Of a stretch of 64,000 bases of DNA, positions 34,549-43,681 are shown one piece after another (within the stretch, counting starts at the first letter, position 1; each line of letters opens with the position of its first letter). The DNA comes from Burkholderia gladioli (GTDB lineage Bacteria > Pseudomonadota > Gammaproteobacteria > Burkholderiales > Burkholderiaceae). The notes below the pieces were generated by a model that was not told where the DNA came from, ran no database searches, and worked only from the letters and a program-made list of their open reading frames with translations. Where the stretch lies: NCBI RefSeq assembly GCF_000959725.1, contig NZ_CP009323.1, positions 1,736,001 to 1,800,000 of the forward strand. The letters run 5' to 3'. Made by a program: the position numbers and the translations under genes.

Positions 34549-36885
34549 ATGCAGTTCAAACGTCGTTTCGTCAGGATCGTCGTGCCGGCCGTGCTCGCGA
34601 AGACTTGCGCCGTGGCGATGGCCGAGCCCAATCCGGTGGAGACGGCTCGGCCGTCGCGTCAGGCAGAGGGTGGCGCGTCCTCGTCGCCGCTGCGCCGCGA
34701 GGAGACGCTCAAGGCGATCTCGGTGACCGCGAATCGCGTGGGGACCACCCAGTTGAGCCGCACCGCCGCCTCGGTATCGGTGATCACCAGCGACGACATC
34801 GACGACGACAACGCACGCGACATCAAGGACGCGCTGAAGTACGAGCCAGGCGTCGAGGTGCGCCGCCAGGCCTATCGGCCGAGCGGCGTCACGGGCTCGT
34901 CGGGGCGCGCCGGCAACGAGGGCATCAATATCCGCGGCCTGGAGGGAAATCGCGTGCTGATGCTCGAGGACGGCATGCCGCTGCCGCAGTCGTTCGCCTT
35001 CGGCTCGGGCGCGGCGGGCCGCGGCGACTATCTCAACACCGATCTCTACGAGCGCATCGAGGTGCTGCGCGGGCCGACCTCGGTGCTGTACGGCAGCGAC
35101 GGCCTGACCGGCGCCGTCAACTTCGTCACCAAGGACCCGAAGGACCTGCTGGCGATCTACCGCAAGCCAACCTATTTCTCGCTCAAGGGCGGCTACGATT
35201 CGACCGACCGCAGCTGGGGCTCGACGGCGACCGCCGCGTTCGGCGGCGAGCGCGTGCAGGGCATGCTGGTGCTGAGCGGCCGCCACGGCCACGAGACCGA
35301 CAACCAGGGCGAGGTGGGCGGGCTCGGCGCGAACCGCTCGAAGCCGGACCCGCTGACCTACAACAATCGCAACGCGCTGGGCAAGATCGTGTTCCGGCTC
35401 AGCAGCCAGGACACGCTGAAGCTGACCGCCGAGACGCTCGACAACACCAATTCCAGCGATGGCCTGTCCCAGCTCGGCGGCGCTTATCAATGGGGTGGGC
35501 GCAGTTCGCGCGACTACACGGCGAACCGCTACGTGACCGACAACGAGGTGCAGAGCAATCGCGTCAAGCTCGACTACGATCACCGCGACGACAGCAACCC
35601 GTATTTCCAGCAGCTGCACGCTTCGGTCTACTACCGAAATGCCCAGACGCACCAGACGCTCGACATCGGCGGCCTGAGCGCGACGGGCGTCGCGGCCAGC
35701 CGCTCGCGCGTGAACGACTATCGCGACAATATCCTGGGCGGCAACCTGGTGGCCGACAGCCGCTTCGCCACCGGCGCCTGGCGGCACCAGCTCACCTATG
35801 GCTTCGACGTCAGCGTCTCGCACTACAGCACCTCGAGCTCGGCGGCGGGCGAGTGGGTGCCAGGCGGCGACGGTTATCCGGAAGTGTTCCCGAAGACTAC
35901 CCAGACCAACTTCGGCGCCTACCTGCAGGACGAGGCGCGCTGGGATCGCCTGAGCATCGTGCCGGGCGTGCGCTTCGACTGGTTCCGCATGACGCCGCAC
36001 CCGGACGCGACCTACAACACCGCCGCGGCCACCTCGACCAAGCCGACCACCGGCCTCACCGACAACGCGGTGTCGCCGCGCCTGGCGCTGCTCTACGAGG
36101 TGACGCCGGCGCTGGTGCCCTATGTGCAATACGCACGCGGCTTCCGCGCGCCCTCGGCCTACCAGGTCAACAGCTACTACAACCCGGCCGGCTCCTATGG
36201 CCTGTTCTACCAGCAGGTCGGCAACCCGAACCTGCGGCCGGAAACCAGCAATACCTTCGAGCTCGGCACGCGCGGCAAGTTCGGCGTCGGCGCGGGCCAC
36301 GTGAACTACAGCCTGGCCGGCTTCGCTGGACGCTACAACGACTTCATCGACACCAAGGTGGTGGGCGGCAACGTGCGCTCGCCGAACGATCCGTACACGG
36401 TGCAGTACGTGAATTTCTCGAAGGCCTCGATTCACGGCCTTGAAGCCAAGGCCGACTGGCTGGTCGACGACAGCCTGGAAGTGAAGGGCGGCCTGGCCTG
36501 GATCCGCGGCACCGAAACCAAGGACGGCGTGACCACCGGGCTGGATACGGTGCCGCCGCTCGCGGTGGTGCTGGGGCTGCGCTACACCGGCGGCGAGCGC
36601 TGGTTCGCGGGCGTCGACCTGACCTACAACTCGCGCAAGAGCAAGTCCGACATGTCGGATCCGAGCTTCTATTCCACGCCCTCGTTCACCATCGTCGACC
36701 TGCACGCGGGCTATCGCTTCTCGCGCCACGTCAGCCTGACGGCCGGCATCAACAACCTGTTCGACCGCAAGTACTGGGTCTGGAACGACGTGCGCGGCCT
36801 GAAGGACAGCGACGGCGCCGCCACCATCGCGGCCCTTACGGCCCCGGGCCGCAATTTCAACGTCGGCATGAAGATCGATTTCTGA
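34549..36885 (+). CDS. hmuR: TonB-dependent heme/hemoglobin receptor
   Basis: A 778-residue outer-membrane receptor. A signal-like N-terminus is followed by the plug domain (about 65-200; SRTAASVSVITSDDIDDDNARDIKDALKYEPGVEV, NIRGLEGNRVLMLEDGMPLPQS, LRGPTSVLYGSDGLTGAVNF) and a 22-strand barrel ending INNLFDRKYWVWNDVRGL ... NVGMKIDF. The layout is that of the hemoglobin/transferrin/lactoferrin receptor family. The Fur box and the downstream hmuS/hmuT-like genes support heme as substrate. The segment PNPVET near 25-30 precedes a possible TonB box, LKAISVTAN. Confidence 0.92.
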   Translation: MQFKRRFVRIVVPAVLAKTCAVAMAEPNPVETARPSRQAEGGASSSPLRREETLKAISVTANRVGTTQLSRTAASVSVITSDDIDDDNARDIKDALKYEPGVEVRRQAYRPSGVTGSSGRAGNEGINIRGLEGNRVLMLEDGMPLPQSFAFGSGAAGRGDYLNTDLYERIEVLRGPTSVLYGSDGLTGAVNFVTKDPKDLLAIYRKPTYFSLKGGYDSTDRSWGSTATAAFGGERVQGMLVLSGRHGHETDNQGEVGGLGANRSKPDPLTYNNRNALGKIVFRLSSQDTLKLTAETLDNTNSSDGLSQLGGAYQWGGRSSRDYTANRYVTDNEVQSNRVKLDYDHRDDSNPYFQQLHASVYYRNAQTHQTLDIGGLSATGVAASRSRVNDYRDNILGGNLVADSRFATGAWRHQLTYGFDVSVSHYSTSSSAAGEWVPGGDGYPEVFPKTTQTNFGAYLQDEARWDRLSIVPGVRFDWFRMTPHPDATYNTAAATSTKPTTGLTDNAVSPRLALLYEVTPALVPYVQYARGFRAPSAYQVNSYYNPAGSYGLFYQQVGNPNLRPETSNTFELGTRGKFGVGAGHVNYSLAGFAGRYNDFIDTKVVGGNVRSPNDPYTVQYVNFSKASIHGLEAKADWLVDDSLEVKGGLAWIRGTETKDGVTTGLDTVPPLAVVLGLRYTGGERWFAGVDLTYNSRKSKSDMSDPSFYSTPSFTIVDLHAGYRFSRHVSLTAGINNLFDRKYWVWNDVRGLKDSDGAATIAALTAPGRNFNVGMKIDF

Positions 36886-36933
36886 TCGGCCGGCCAGGAC
36901 TTCCCGCTTTTTCATGACCGAGGACACCGCATC

Positions 36934-38052
36934 ATGACCACTGCCTCCACCACCGGCGCCCAGGCCGCCACTCATTCGTATACCCAGGACGCGGCCTCGC
37001 TGGCCGCGCTGCGGCGCGATTTCACCACGCTGCGCACCGAGCGCAAGCTGCGCCACCGCGATGCCGCCGCCACGCTCGGCGTGAGCGAGGGCGAGGCGCT
37101 GGCCGCCTTCGTCGGCGAGCACGTGGTGCGCCTCGATGCGCGCTTCGTCGAGCTCTACGAGGCGATCCCACTGCTCGGCACGGTGATGACGCTGACCCGC
37201 AACGAGGCGGCCGTGCACGAGAAGATCGGCCAGTTCGAGAAGATGAGCCATGACGGGCAAGTCGGGCTCGCGCTCGGCAGTGCGATCGACCTGCGCATCT
37301 TCTACGGCAAATGGGCCTCGGCCTTCGCGGTGCGCGAGGCGAGCGAGCAGGGCGGCGAGCGCAAGAGCCTGCAGTTCTTCGACGCGCAGGGCACCGCCAT
37401 CACCAAGCTCTACCTGCGTGCCGACAGCGATCACGCGGCCTTCGATGCGCTGGTGACGCGCCACGCGGCGGTGCCGCAGGCCGCGGGCCTGACGGTCGTG
37501 CCGATGCCTGCGCCGGCAGTCGGCCGGGAGGACGACGAAATCGACGTGGCCGGCTTCCGGGCCGCCTGGGACGCGATGCAGGACACCCACGAGTTCTTCG
37601 GCATGCTGCGCAAGTTCGGCGCGGGCCGCCTGCAGGCGCTGCGGCTGGCCGGCGAGTTGCGCGCGCGGCGGCTGGAGGACGGCGCGCTGCGCGCGCTGCT
37701 CGACGACGTGGCCGCGAGCGGCCTGCCGATCATGGTGTTCGTCGGCAATGCCGGGATGATCCAGATCCATACCGGGCCGGTGGCGAACCTGGTGCCGATG
37801 GGGCCCTGGCTCAACGTGATGGATCCCGACTTCAACCTGCACCTGCGCACCGACCTGGTCGACAGCGTTTGGCTAGTGCGCAAGCCGACCAGCGACGGCG
37901 TGGTCAGCTCGGTCGAGTTGTTCGACGAACGCGGCGAGACCATCGCCATGCTGTTCGGCGCGCGCAAGCCGGGCGCGCCGGAGCTGGCGGGCTGGCGCGA
38001 GGCGCTGGCGCGGCTCGCGCCGGCGGCCGGTCACGACGAGGTGCAGGCATGA
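36934..38052 (+). CDS. hmuS: Heme-degrading/heme-trafficking factor HmuS (HemS/ChuS family)
   Basis: A 372-residue cytoplasmic protein of two repeated HemS-type domains (about 25-185 and 205-365); the repeats share FFGKWASAF-like and MLRKFGAGRLQAL / KIGQFEKMSHDGQVGLALGS segments. Members bind heme from the transporter and either open the ring or pass heme on. It lies 48 bases after the receptor gene and its stop overlaps hmuT (ATGA). Confidence 0.92.
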   Translation: MTTASTTGAQAATHSYTQDAASLAALRRDFTTLRTERKLRHRDAAATLGVSEGEALAAFVGEHVVRLDARFVELYEAIPLLGTVMTLTRNEAAVHEKIGQFEKMSHDGQVGLALGSAIDLRIFYGKWASAFAVREASEQGGERKSLQFFDAQGTAITKLYLRADSDHAAFDALVTRHAAVPQAAGLTVVPMPAPAVGREDDEIDVAGFRAAWDAMQDTHEFFGMLRKFGAGRLQALRLAGELRARRLEDGALRALLDDVAASGLPIMVFVGNAGMIQIHTGPVANLVPMGPWLNVMDPDFNLHLRTDLVDSVWLVRKPTSDGVVSSVELFDERGETIAMLFGARKPGAPELAGWREALARLAPAAGHDEVQA

Positions 38053-38981
38053 GCGCGCGGCACGACGCGGGGCGTCGCCGCTGGCTGCTCGGCGCGGGCG
38101 CGTTCGCGCTGGGTGCGAGCGGCCTGGCCGCCGGCAGCGCCGGGGCCGCGGTTGCCGCGGCCACAAGCGGCTCGACCGGAGCCACGGCCGGCGCCGCAGC
38201 GGTGGCGAGCGAGCCGCATCGCGTGGTCGTGATCGGCGGGGCGCTGGCCGAGATCGTCTACGCGCTCGGCCGTGCCGACCGGCTGGTCGGCACCGACACC
38301 ACCTGCACCTTCCCGGCGCCGGCGCGCGCGCTGCCCAAGATCGGCTACCAGCGCTCGCTGTCGGCCGAGAGCCTGCTCGCGCTGCGTCCCGACCTGGTGC
38401 TGGCCTCGGCCGAGGCGGGGCCGACCTCGGCGCTGGACCAGGTGCGTCGCACCGGCATCGACGTCGACCTGTTCGCCGAGCATCACGACGTGGGCTCGGT
38501 GCGCGACAAGTTCGACGGCATCGCGCGCGTGCTCGGCGCCGAGGCGGCGGGCCGCGAGCAACTGGCGCGTTTCGATCGCGACTGGGCGCAGGCGATCTCG
38601 GGCGCCAAGCCGGCGCCGCGCCGCGTGCTGTTCGTGATGGACCCGGCCGGGCGCCAGCCGATGGTGGCCGGGCAGCGCACCGCCGCCGACGCGATGCTGC
38701 GTTATGCCGGCTTCACGAATGCGATCGAGGGCGTGGAGGGCTACAAGATGCTGAGCTCGGAGGCGCTGGTGGCGGCGCAGCCCGAGGTGGTGCTGACCAC
38801 CGACGACACGCTGCGCGCGGCGGGCGGCGCGCAGGCGCTGCTGTCATCGGCGGGTTTTTCGCTGACGCCGGCGGGCCGCGCCTCGCGCGTGGTCGCGCTC
38901 GATGCGCTGTTCCTGCTCGGCTTCGGGCCGCGCCTGCCGCAGGCGGTGACGGCCTTGCGCCAGAAATTGGTCGCGGCCTGA
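38049..38981 (+). CDS. hmuT: Hemin ABC transporter substrate-binding protein HmuT
   Basis: A 310-residue periplasmic binding protein. The N-terminus GRRRWLLGAGAFALGASGLAAGSAGA looks like a twin-arginine signal. The mature part starts RVVVIGGALAEIVYALGRADRLVGTDTTCTFP, with PKIGYQRSLSAESLLALRPDLVL, the type III binding-protein fold of heme and cobalamin carriers. The usual permease (hmuU) and ATPase (hmuV) genes do not follow; the next gene is on the other strand. They must be elsewhere or absent. Confidence 0.92.
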   Translation: MSARHDAGRRRWLLGAGAFALGASGLAAGSAGAAVAAATSGSTGATAGAAAVASEPHRVVVIGGALAEIVYALGRADRLVGTDTTCTFPAPARALPKIGYQRSLSAESLLALRPDLVLASAEAGPTSALDQVRRTGIDVDLFAEHHDVGSVRDKFDGIARVLGAEAAGREQLARFDRDWAQAISGAKPAPRRVLFVMDPAGRQPMVAGQRTAADAMLRYAGFTNAIEGVEGYKMLSSEALVAAQPEVVLTTDDTLRAAGGAQALLSSAGFSLTPAGRASRVVALDALFLLGFGPRLPQAVTALRQKLVAA

Positions 38982-39071
38982 GCGATTCGACCGGCGGGCT
39001 TGGCGAGCCGGCCGTGTCAGGGGGCTCGACGGGAAGGGCCGATGCGGCGCGGCGAAACCGGATGTGATCGA

Positions 39072-39112
39072 AGGAGAAACGATCTCGGCCGGGCGCCTCG
39101 GCGGCCCGGCCG
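39072..39112 (-). terminator. Terminator of the diguanylate cyclase gene
   Basis: On the minus strand CGGCCGGG and CCCGGCCG (39086-39093 and 39105-39112) form an 8-bp GC stem, followed by GATCGTTTCTCC. It lies 10 bases past the stop of the cyclase gene and probably also stops the hmu transcript. Confidence 0.5.
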
Positions 39113-39121
39113 CGACCGGAT

Positions 39122-40216
39122 TCAGGCGTCGGCCGCGATCACCGCGCGATTGCGACCGCCGCGCTTGGCCTGGTAGAGCGCCGCGTCGGCGGTCTTGATC
39201 AGCGAGGTGGTCGAGCCTTCGGGCGAGGCGATCACGCAGGCCCCGCCGATGCTGACGGTGACCACGCCGCCCTCGATGCCGCCCGCGTGCGGCACCTGCA
39301 GGGCGGCCACCTCGAGGCGGATCTTCTCGGCGACCAGCCGGGCGCCGCCCGCCGGCGTGCCCGGCAGCACCACGCCGAACTCCTCGCCGCCGAAACGCGC
39401 GGCCAGGTCGCCCGGGCGGCTCATGCAGCGCTGCAGCGCGGCGCCCACCTGGCGCAGCACGTCGTCGCCGGCGACATGGCCGTAGGTGTCGTTGTATTGC
39501 TTGAAGCGGTCGACGTCGATCATCAGCATCGACAGCTCGGATTGCTCGCGCTGGCTCTTGCGCCATTCGCCGTCGAGGTAGGCGTCGAGATAGCGCCGGT
39601 TCGGCAGCGCGGTGAGCCCGTCCGACTGCGAGAGCCGCTCGAGTTCGCGATTGGCGGCCAGCAGCTCGTGCTGCGACTGCCGCAGCGCGCGGTAGGCGGT
39701 GTTCAGCTGCAGCAGGTTCACGTAGGCGCGCGAGTGATAGCGGATCCGCGCCACCAGCTCGACGCGGTCGGGCAGCTTGATGAGGTAGTCGTTGGCGCCG
39801 GCCTCGAAGGCGGCCTGCTTGATGCGCGGCTCCTCCTTGGTCGACAGCACGATGATCGGCACGTCGCGCAGCTCGGGCGTGCGCCGGTAGTGCTGGACCA
39901 GGGTCAGCCCGTCGATGTCGGGCATCACCAGGTCCTGCAGGATCAGCGTCGGATGCGTGTCGCGGGCGATCTCCAGCGCCTGCGCGGCGTGCTGGCAGTA
40001 GCGCAGCTCGATGCCGTCCTCGCCGGCCAGGGCCTGGCGCACCGCCTCGCGCACGATCGGCTGGTCGTCCACCAGCAGCACCACGGCCGTGCCGGTGGCG
40101 CCGGCAGCCGTGGGCAGCGCCAGCCGGGCTGCCTCGAGCGCGGCATCGGCGCCTTGCTGGGCGATTTCCGGTGGGGCGGGCCGCGGGTTCGGCGCACCGG
40201 CCGGGTCGAATTCCAT
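39122..40216 (-). CDS. Response regulator with GGDEF domain, WspR-like diguanylate cyclase
   Basis: A 364-residue cytoplasmic protein. After about 40 disordered residues comes a receiver domain (about 42-170; [15 protein letters not shown], phospho-acceptor in [13 protein letters not shown]) and then a GGDEF domain (about 195-360) with the active motif GGEEF and the inhibitory RxxD (RPGD) five residues before it. It should make c-di-GMP when phosphorylated. The layout is that of WspR, but no wsp genes surround it. The start follows AGAAGGAACC. Confidence 0.93.
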   Translation of the reverse strand: MEFDPAGAPNPRPAPPEIAQQGADAALEAARLALPTAAGATGTAVVLLVDDQPIVREAVRQALAGEDGIELRYCQHAAQALEIARDTHPTLILQDLVMPDIDGLTLVQHYRRTPELRDVPIIVLSTKEEPRIKQAAFEAGANDYLIKLPDRVELVARIRYHSRAYVNLLQLNTAYRALRQSQHELLAANRELERLSQSDGLTALPNRRYLDAYLDGEWRKSQREQSELSMLMIDVDRFKQYNDTYGHVAGDDVLRQVGAALQRCMSRPGDLAARFGGEEFGVVLPGTPAGGARLVAEKIRLEVAALQVPHAGGIEGGVVTVSIGGACVIASPEGSTTSLIKTADAALYQAKRGGRNRAVIAADA

Positions 40217-40523
40217 GCGTGGTTCCTTCTGAAAGCGGGAAGTCCGCCGGCTCCAGCGGCGGGCGTGTCGGCGGGACGGCCTCGCCTGCCGCGTGCCGGC
40301 CGCTCCTGGCACGGAGGCGGGCGGGACGGGCGAGGCGGGACAAGCGGCCGATAAGCTGTGGATCGATTCTGGATAAGGTGCCGGGTGCCGCGCCGCCCAC
40401 GAGACTTGTCCTCGTTCACGGCCGATCATCCCCAGACACGCCACGCGCTTGTTCGATCCCTGGCGCGTTGATCCGGCTGCGGAAATCGGGCTTGTCCACG
40501 GCCGGGTCGGGTCATTGATAACC

Positions 40524-40546
40524 AACCCTATTTACCTGTAAGGGTT
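40524..40546. promoter_or_regulatory. Palindrome related to the one at 19196
   Basis: AACCCT (40524-40529) and AGGGTT (40541-40546) flank 11 bases. The palindrome at 19196-19224 contains AACCCT and AGGGTT with a 9-base spacer and a similar centre (TTAACCACCA versus TTTACCTGTA). It lies 308 bases before the diguanylate cyclase start, in the 404-bp gap 40217-40620, where I see no gene. Confidence 0.4.
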
Positions 40547-40620
40547 TTCCTCACAACCGGGAATGAATTGTAGGCCGGCGGGAAAAAGCGCGCACCGTTT
40601 TCGCGGCGCCCGCCGCGCGC

Positions 40621-41022
40621 TCAGACGGCGCAGCGCGCGAGGTGATAGCGCAGGGTGGTTTCGTCGGGTTCGCCCTCGCCGCTGCTGGGCGGATAGACGG
40701 CGATGGTGGTGCCGGCCGCCGCGTTCTGCTCGAGCGTGATGCGCCAGTCCTCGTCGGTCGAGCGCGGGCCCACCAGCAGCGTCGCGGCGCTGCCCTGCTG
40801 CTGGATGCGCGTGCCGGACATGCGCCCCGACAGGCAGCGCTCGATCTGCGGGGCCGTCAGGCCGGACGAGACGTAGATCATCGCGCCGGGCGGCGCGCCG
40901 ATCGCGGCGGCCTGCGACTGGGCCAGCGGGCGCGGGCCGTTGCTGCTGCCGCAGCCGGCGATGGTGGCCACGGCGGCGGCCGCGAGCAGCAGGCGGGCGA
41001 TCAGGGAGTTCGGTGCATTCAT
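40621..41022 (-). CDS. Small lipoprotein of unknown function
   Basis: A 133-residue protein with a signal peptide ending in the lipobox IAGC ([24 protein letters not shown]), so it is membrane-anchored outside the cytoplasm. I do not recognise the mature domain. It contains two cysteines in ERCLSGR and ARCAV and a Gly/Glu/Pro loop. The start 41022 gives a clean signal; a GTG or ATG upstream would spoil it. It is probably a single gene. Confidence 0.75.
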   Translation of the reverse strand: MNAPNSLIARLLLAAAAVATIAGCGSSNGPRPLAQSQAAAIGAPPGAMIYVSSGLTAPQIERCLSGRMSGTRIQQQGSAATLLVGPRSTDEDWRITLEQNAAAGTTIAVYPPSSGEGEPDETTLRYHLARCAV

Positions 41023-41519
41023 CGATTCGGGGCTCTCGGATACGGGTTCGATCACGGCTTCGCCCGGCGGCGCCGGCGATGGTCGAAGCTGGCGATCGAT
41101 CCGGCGGCGAGGCGAAACATGCCGGGGCAGGCTAACAAGCGTGCCGGGTCGAGGATGTTAAAAATTGTTTTTCGGGCCGCTCTCGCGTAGGATGCGCGGC
41201 TTTGTTGGCCGGCCGTAAGACGGCCGGTGCACCGGCTCGGTCCGGTGCGGCGCGGGACGGCGGGGAAATCCGTCCCGGTGCGTTTCACCTGCGTTGACGG
41301 ATCATTCACATCGTTTACGGCTTGGCATTCCCTTATGCGCGCGTATCTCATATTGCGAATGCATTTCGGCATGCCTATCGTTCGAGGATGGCAAGGCTGG
41401 AGTCGGGGAAAATCATTCGGGACAACCGACTATATGAACCGGCTTTTCCTATGGCGTGACAGATTCGGCGCGGGTGCCCGCGCGGGCCACAACAAGATTT
41501 GCAACGGAGACGAACCATC
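41023..41519. other. Upstream region of the oxalate/formate-type carrier gene
   Basis: About 500 bases without a gene I can support. A perfect hairpin CCGGCCGT/ACGGCCGG with loop AAG is at 41209-41227, directly followed by ACCGG/CCGGT at 41231-41246. The part 41290-41500 is less GC-rich and probably carries the promoter of the downstream gene. Confidence 0.4.
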
Positions 41520-42923
41520 ATGAGCAGTGTCATCGAGCCCGCGAGCCGCGCGGGCAATCCGTCCTTCCTGTCCAAGGAAGCGACGATCGCCCGTCCGGGC
41601 TTCTCGCGCTGGATGGTGCCGCCGGCGGCACTCGCCGTGCACCTCTGTATCGGCCAGGCCTACGCGTTTTCCGTGTTCAACGGGCCGCTGACCAAGGTGA
41701 TCGGCATCAGCGCCTCGGCGCCCGGCGACTGGTCGCTGACCACGCTCGGCTGGATCTTCTCGCTGGCCATCGTGTTCCTGGGCCTGTCGGCGGCGTTCGC
41801 CGGCAAGTGGCTGGAGCGCGTCGGCCCGCGCCGCACCATGCTGACGGCGGCCTGCTGCTTCGGCGGCGGTTTCATCGTCTCGGCGATCGGCGTGTGGACC
41901 CACCAGATCTGGCTGCTCTACCTCGGTTACGGCGTGATCGGCGGGATCGGCCTGGGCCTGGGCTACGTGTCGCCGGTCTCGACCCTGATCCGCTGGTTCC
42001 CGGACCGCCGCGGCATGGCCACCGGCATGGCGATCATGGGCTTCGGCGGCGGCGCGATGATCGCCGCGCCGCTGTCGGTGGCGCTGATGAACCACTTCAA
42101 GAGCGCCACCAGCATCGGCGTGGCCGAGACCTTCGTGGTGCTCGGCATCGCCTACTTCATCTCGATGACGATCGGCGCCTTCGCGATCCGCGTGCCGGCG
42201 CCGGGCTGGAAGCCGGCCGGCTGGGAGCCGCCCGCGCAGTCGACCAACAAGATGATCACCTCGCGCCACGTCCACATCGACCAGGCCCTGAAGACGCCGC
42301 AGTTCTACCTGATCTGGCTGGTGCTGTTCCTCAACGTGACGGCCGGCATCGGCATTCTCGGCCAGGCCTCGGTGATGATCCAGGAGAGCTTCAAGGACAC
42401 CGTGACGGCCGCGGCCGCCGCCGGCTTCGTGGGCCTGCTGTCGCTGTTCAACATGGGCGGGCGCTTCGTGTGGGCCTCGGCCTCGGACTGGGTCGGCCGC
42501 AAGAACACCTACTTCATCTTCTTCGTGCTCGGCGCGGTGCTCTACTACTGCGTGCCGCGTTTCGCGGCGAGCGGCAACATCGCCCTGTTCGTGCTGGCCT
42601 ACGGCGTGATCCTGTCGATGTACGGCGGCGGCTTCTCGACCGTGCCGGCCTACCTGGCCGACATGTTCGGCACCGCCTTCGTCGGCGGCATCCACGGCCG
42701 GCTGCTGACGGCCTGGGCCGCGGCGGGCGTGGCCGGCCCGGTGCTGGTCAACTACATCCGCGCCTACCAGGTCGGCCACGGCGTGGCCAAGGCCGATGCC
42801 TACACCATGACGGTGCACCTGATGGCGGTGCTGCTGGTGGTCGGTTTCTTCTGCAACCTGCTGGTGCGACGCGTCGCCGACCACCACTACATGAGCGACG
42901 CGCAGCTCGCGTCCGCCAAATAA
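41520..42923 (+). CDS. OFA-family MFS transporter (oxalate/formate antiporter type)
   Basis: A 467-residue inner-membrane carrier with 12 membrane segments. The N-terminal PGFSRWMVPPAALAVHLCIGQAYAFSVFNGPL and IRWFPDRRGMATGMAIMGFGGGAMIAAPL patterns are those of the OFA branch, which exchanges oxalate, formate or other small monocarboxylates. ATG 41520 follows GGAGA by 9 bases. A 47-residue membrane protein is encoded 12 bases downstream, as I recall for other beta-proteobacterial OFA carriers. The substrate is not determined. Confidence 0.9.
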   Translation: MSSVIEPASRAGNPSFLSKEATIARPGFSRWMVPPAALAVHLCIGQAYAFSVFNGPLTKVIGISASAPGDWSLTTLGWIFSLAIVFLGLSAAFAGKWLERVGPRRTMLTAACCFGGGFIVSAIGVWTHQIWLLYLGYGVIGGIGLGLGYVSPVSTLIRWFPDRRGMATGMAIMGFGGGAMIAAPLSVALMNHFKSATSIGVAETFVVLGIAYFISMTIGAFAIRVPAPGWKPAGWEPPAQSTNKMITSRHVHIDQALKTPQFYLIWLVLFLNVTAGIGILGQASVMIQESFKDTVTAAAAAGFVGLLSLFNMGGRFVWASASDWVGRKNTYFIFFVLGAVLYYCVPRFAASGNIALFVLAYGVILSMYGGGFSTVPAYLADMFGTAFVGGIHGRLLTAWAAAGVAGPVLVNYIRAYQVGHGVAKADAYTMTVHLMAVLLVVGFFCNLLVRRVADHHYMSDAQLASAK

Positions 42924-42935
42924 CGGAGACCCGTG

Positions 42936-43079
42936 ATGACCGATCTCTCGACCCGCGACGCGGCCGACGCGCACCCGACCAACAAGGGCCTGCTGCTGGT
43001 GTTCTGGCTCTATGTGCTGATTCCGCTGGTCTGGGGCGTGTTCAACACGCTCGCGCAGGCGCTCAAGCTGTTCCACTGA
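42936..43079 (+). CDS. MFS transporter small subunit, 47 residues
   Basis: A 47-codon gene, MTDLSTRDAADAHPTNKG followed by one membrane segment LLLVFWLYVLIPLVWGVFNTL and a short tail AQALKLFH. GGAG lies 7 bases before ATG, and the gene starts 12 bases after the carrier stop, so the two are co-transcribed. I recognise it as the small single-span partner found next to OFA-type MFS carriers. It probably binds or stabilises the carrier; direct evidence is lacking. Confidence 0.85.
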   Translation: MTDLSTRDAADAHPTNKGLLLVFWLYVLIPLVWGVFNTLAQALKLFH

Positions 43080-43279
43080 GTGTTCGCGCAGGCATGCCGG
43101 CCGCCCCGCCGGCATGCCGGAAACGGTGCCCATATCAGGGTTTTCGACAGTCAACGCGATGTAAGCCGGGCGCGTTGAATCGACAGCGACGCCGGATGTT
43201 TCCGGGCGCGCCGGTGCGATGAAGCGCATCGCGGGTTTCCCGATCGACCGTTTCCACTTTCCAACGCAGGGGTAGAACA

Positions 43280-43498
43280 ATGAACAAGCTTCTCGTTTCG
43301 CTGGCCGCCGTGACGCTCGCCTTCGCATCGGCATCGGTGTTCGCGCAGGACGCCTCGGCACCGGCCGCCGCGCCGGCCGCCAAGCACGACAAGAGCGCGC
43401 CGAAGCACAAGCTCAAGAAGCACGGCTCGGCCAAGGGCAATGCCAAGGCTGCCGCCGCGTCGGCCGCCGGCACCAACGACAAGGGCGCGCAGCAGTAA
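43280..43498 (+). CDS. Small secreted Ala/Lys-rich protein
   Basis: A 72-residue protein with a clear signal peptide (KLLVSLAAVTLAFASASVFAQ) and a mature part of about 50 residues made almost only of Ala, Lys, Ser, Pro, Gly and His. It is basic and likely disordered. The function is unknown; similar small periplasmic proteins are common in Burkholderia. The gene is followed by its own terminator at 43567-43598. Confidence 0.75.
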   Translation: MNKLLVSLAAVTLAFASASVFAQDASAPAAAPAAKHDKSAPKHKLKKHGSAKGNAKAAAASAAGTNDKGAQQ

Positions 43499-43566
43499 GC
43501 GCCCACCGCGGCGGCGCGATCCGCCGCCTCGCGGGAGCGCCTCCGAACGGAGCGCTGCCGCCATCG

Positions 43567-43598
43567 AGTCCTGTCCGGTTTTCGGGCAGGACTTTTTT
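43567..43598 (+). terminator. Terminator of the small secreted protein gene
   Basis: AGTCCTGTCCG (43567-43577) and CGGGCAGGACT pair with one T-G mismatch-type wobble around loop GTTTT, followed by six T residues. Confidence 0.88.
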
Positions 43599-43681
43599 CA
43601 TGGCGCGGCCGTGCATCGCGAACCGGCAAAGATCACGCAGCTGTGCTTTACTTCGGCGCTTGAGCAAACGAGGAGCGAAGC

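Noticed and set aside
34432..37842. An 1136-codon open frame antisense to the heme receptor and hmuS
   Set aside because: No recognisable domain and it runs across two genes on the other strand; a composition artefact.
39060..39090. AAGGAGAAAC followed by a possible start, as a remnant of hmuU
   Set aside because: The next triplet is ATC, no frame follows, and the sequence is better read as the tail of a minus-strand terminator.
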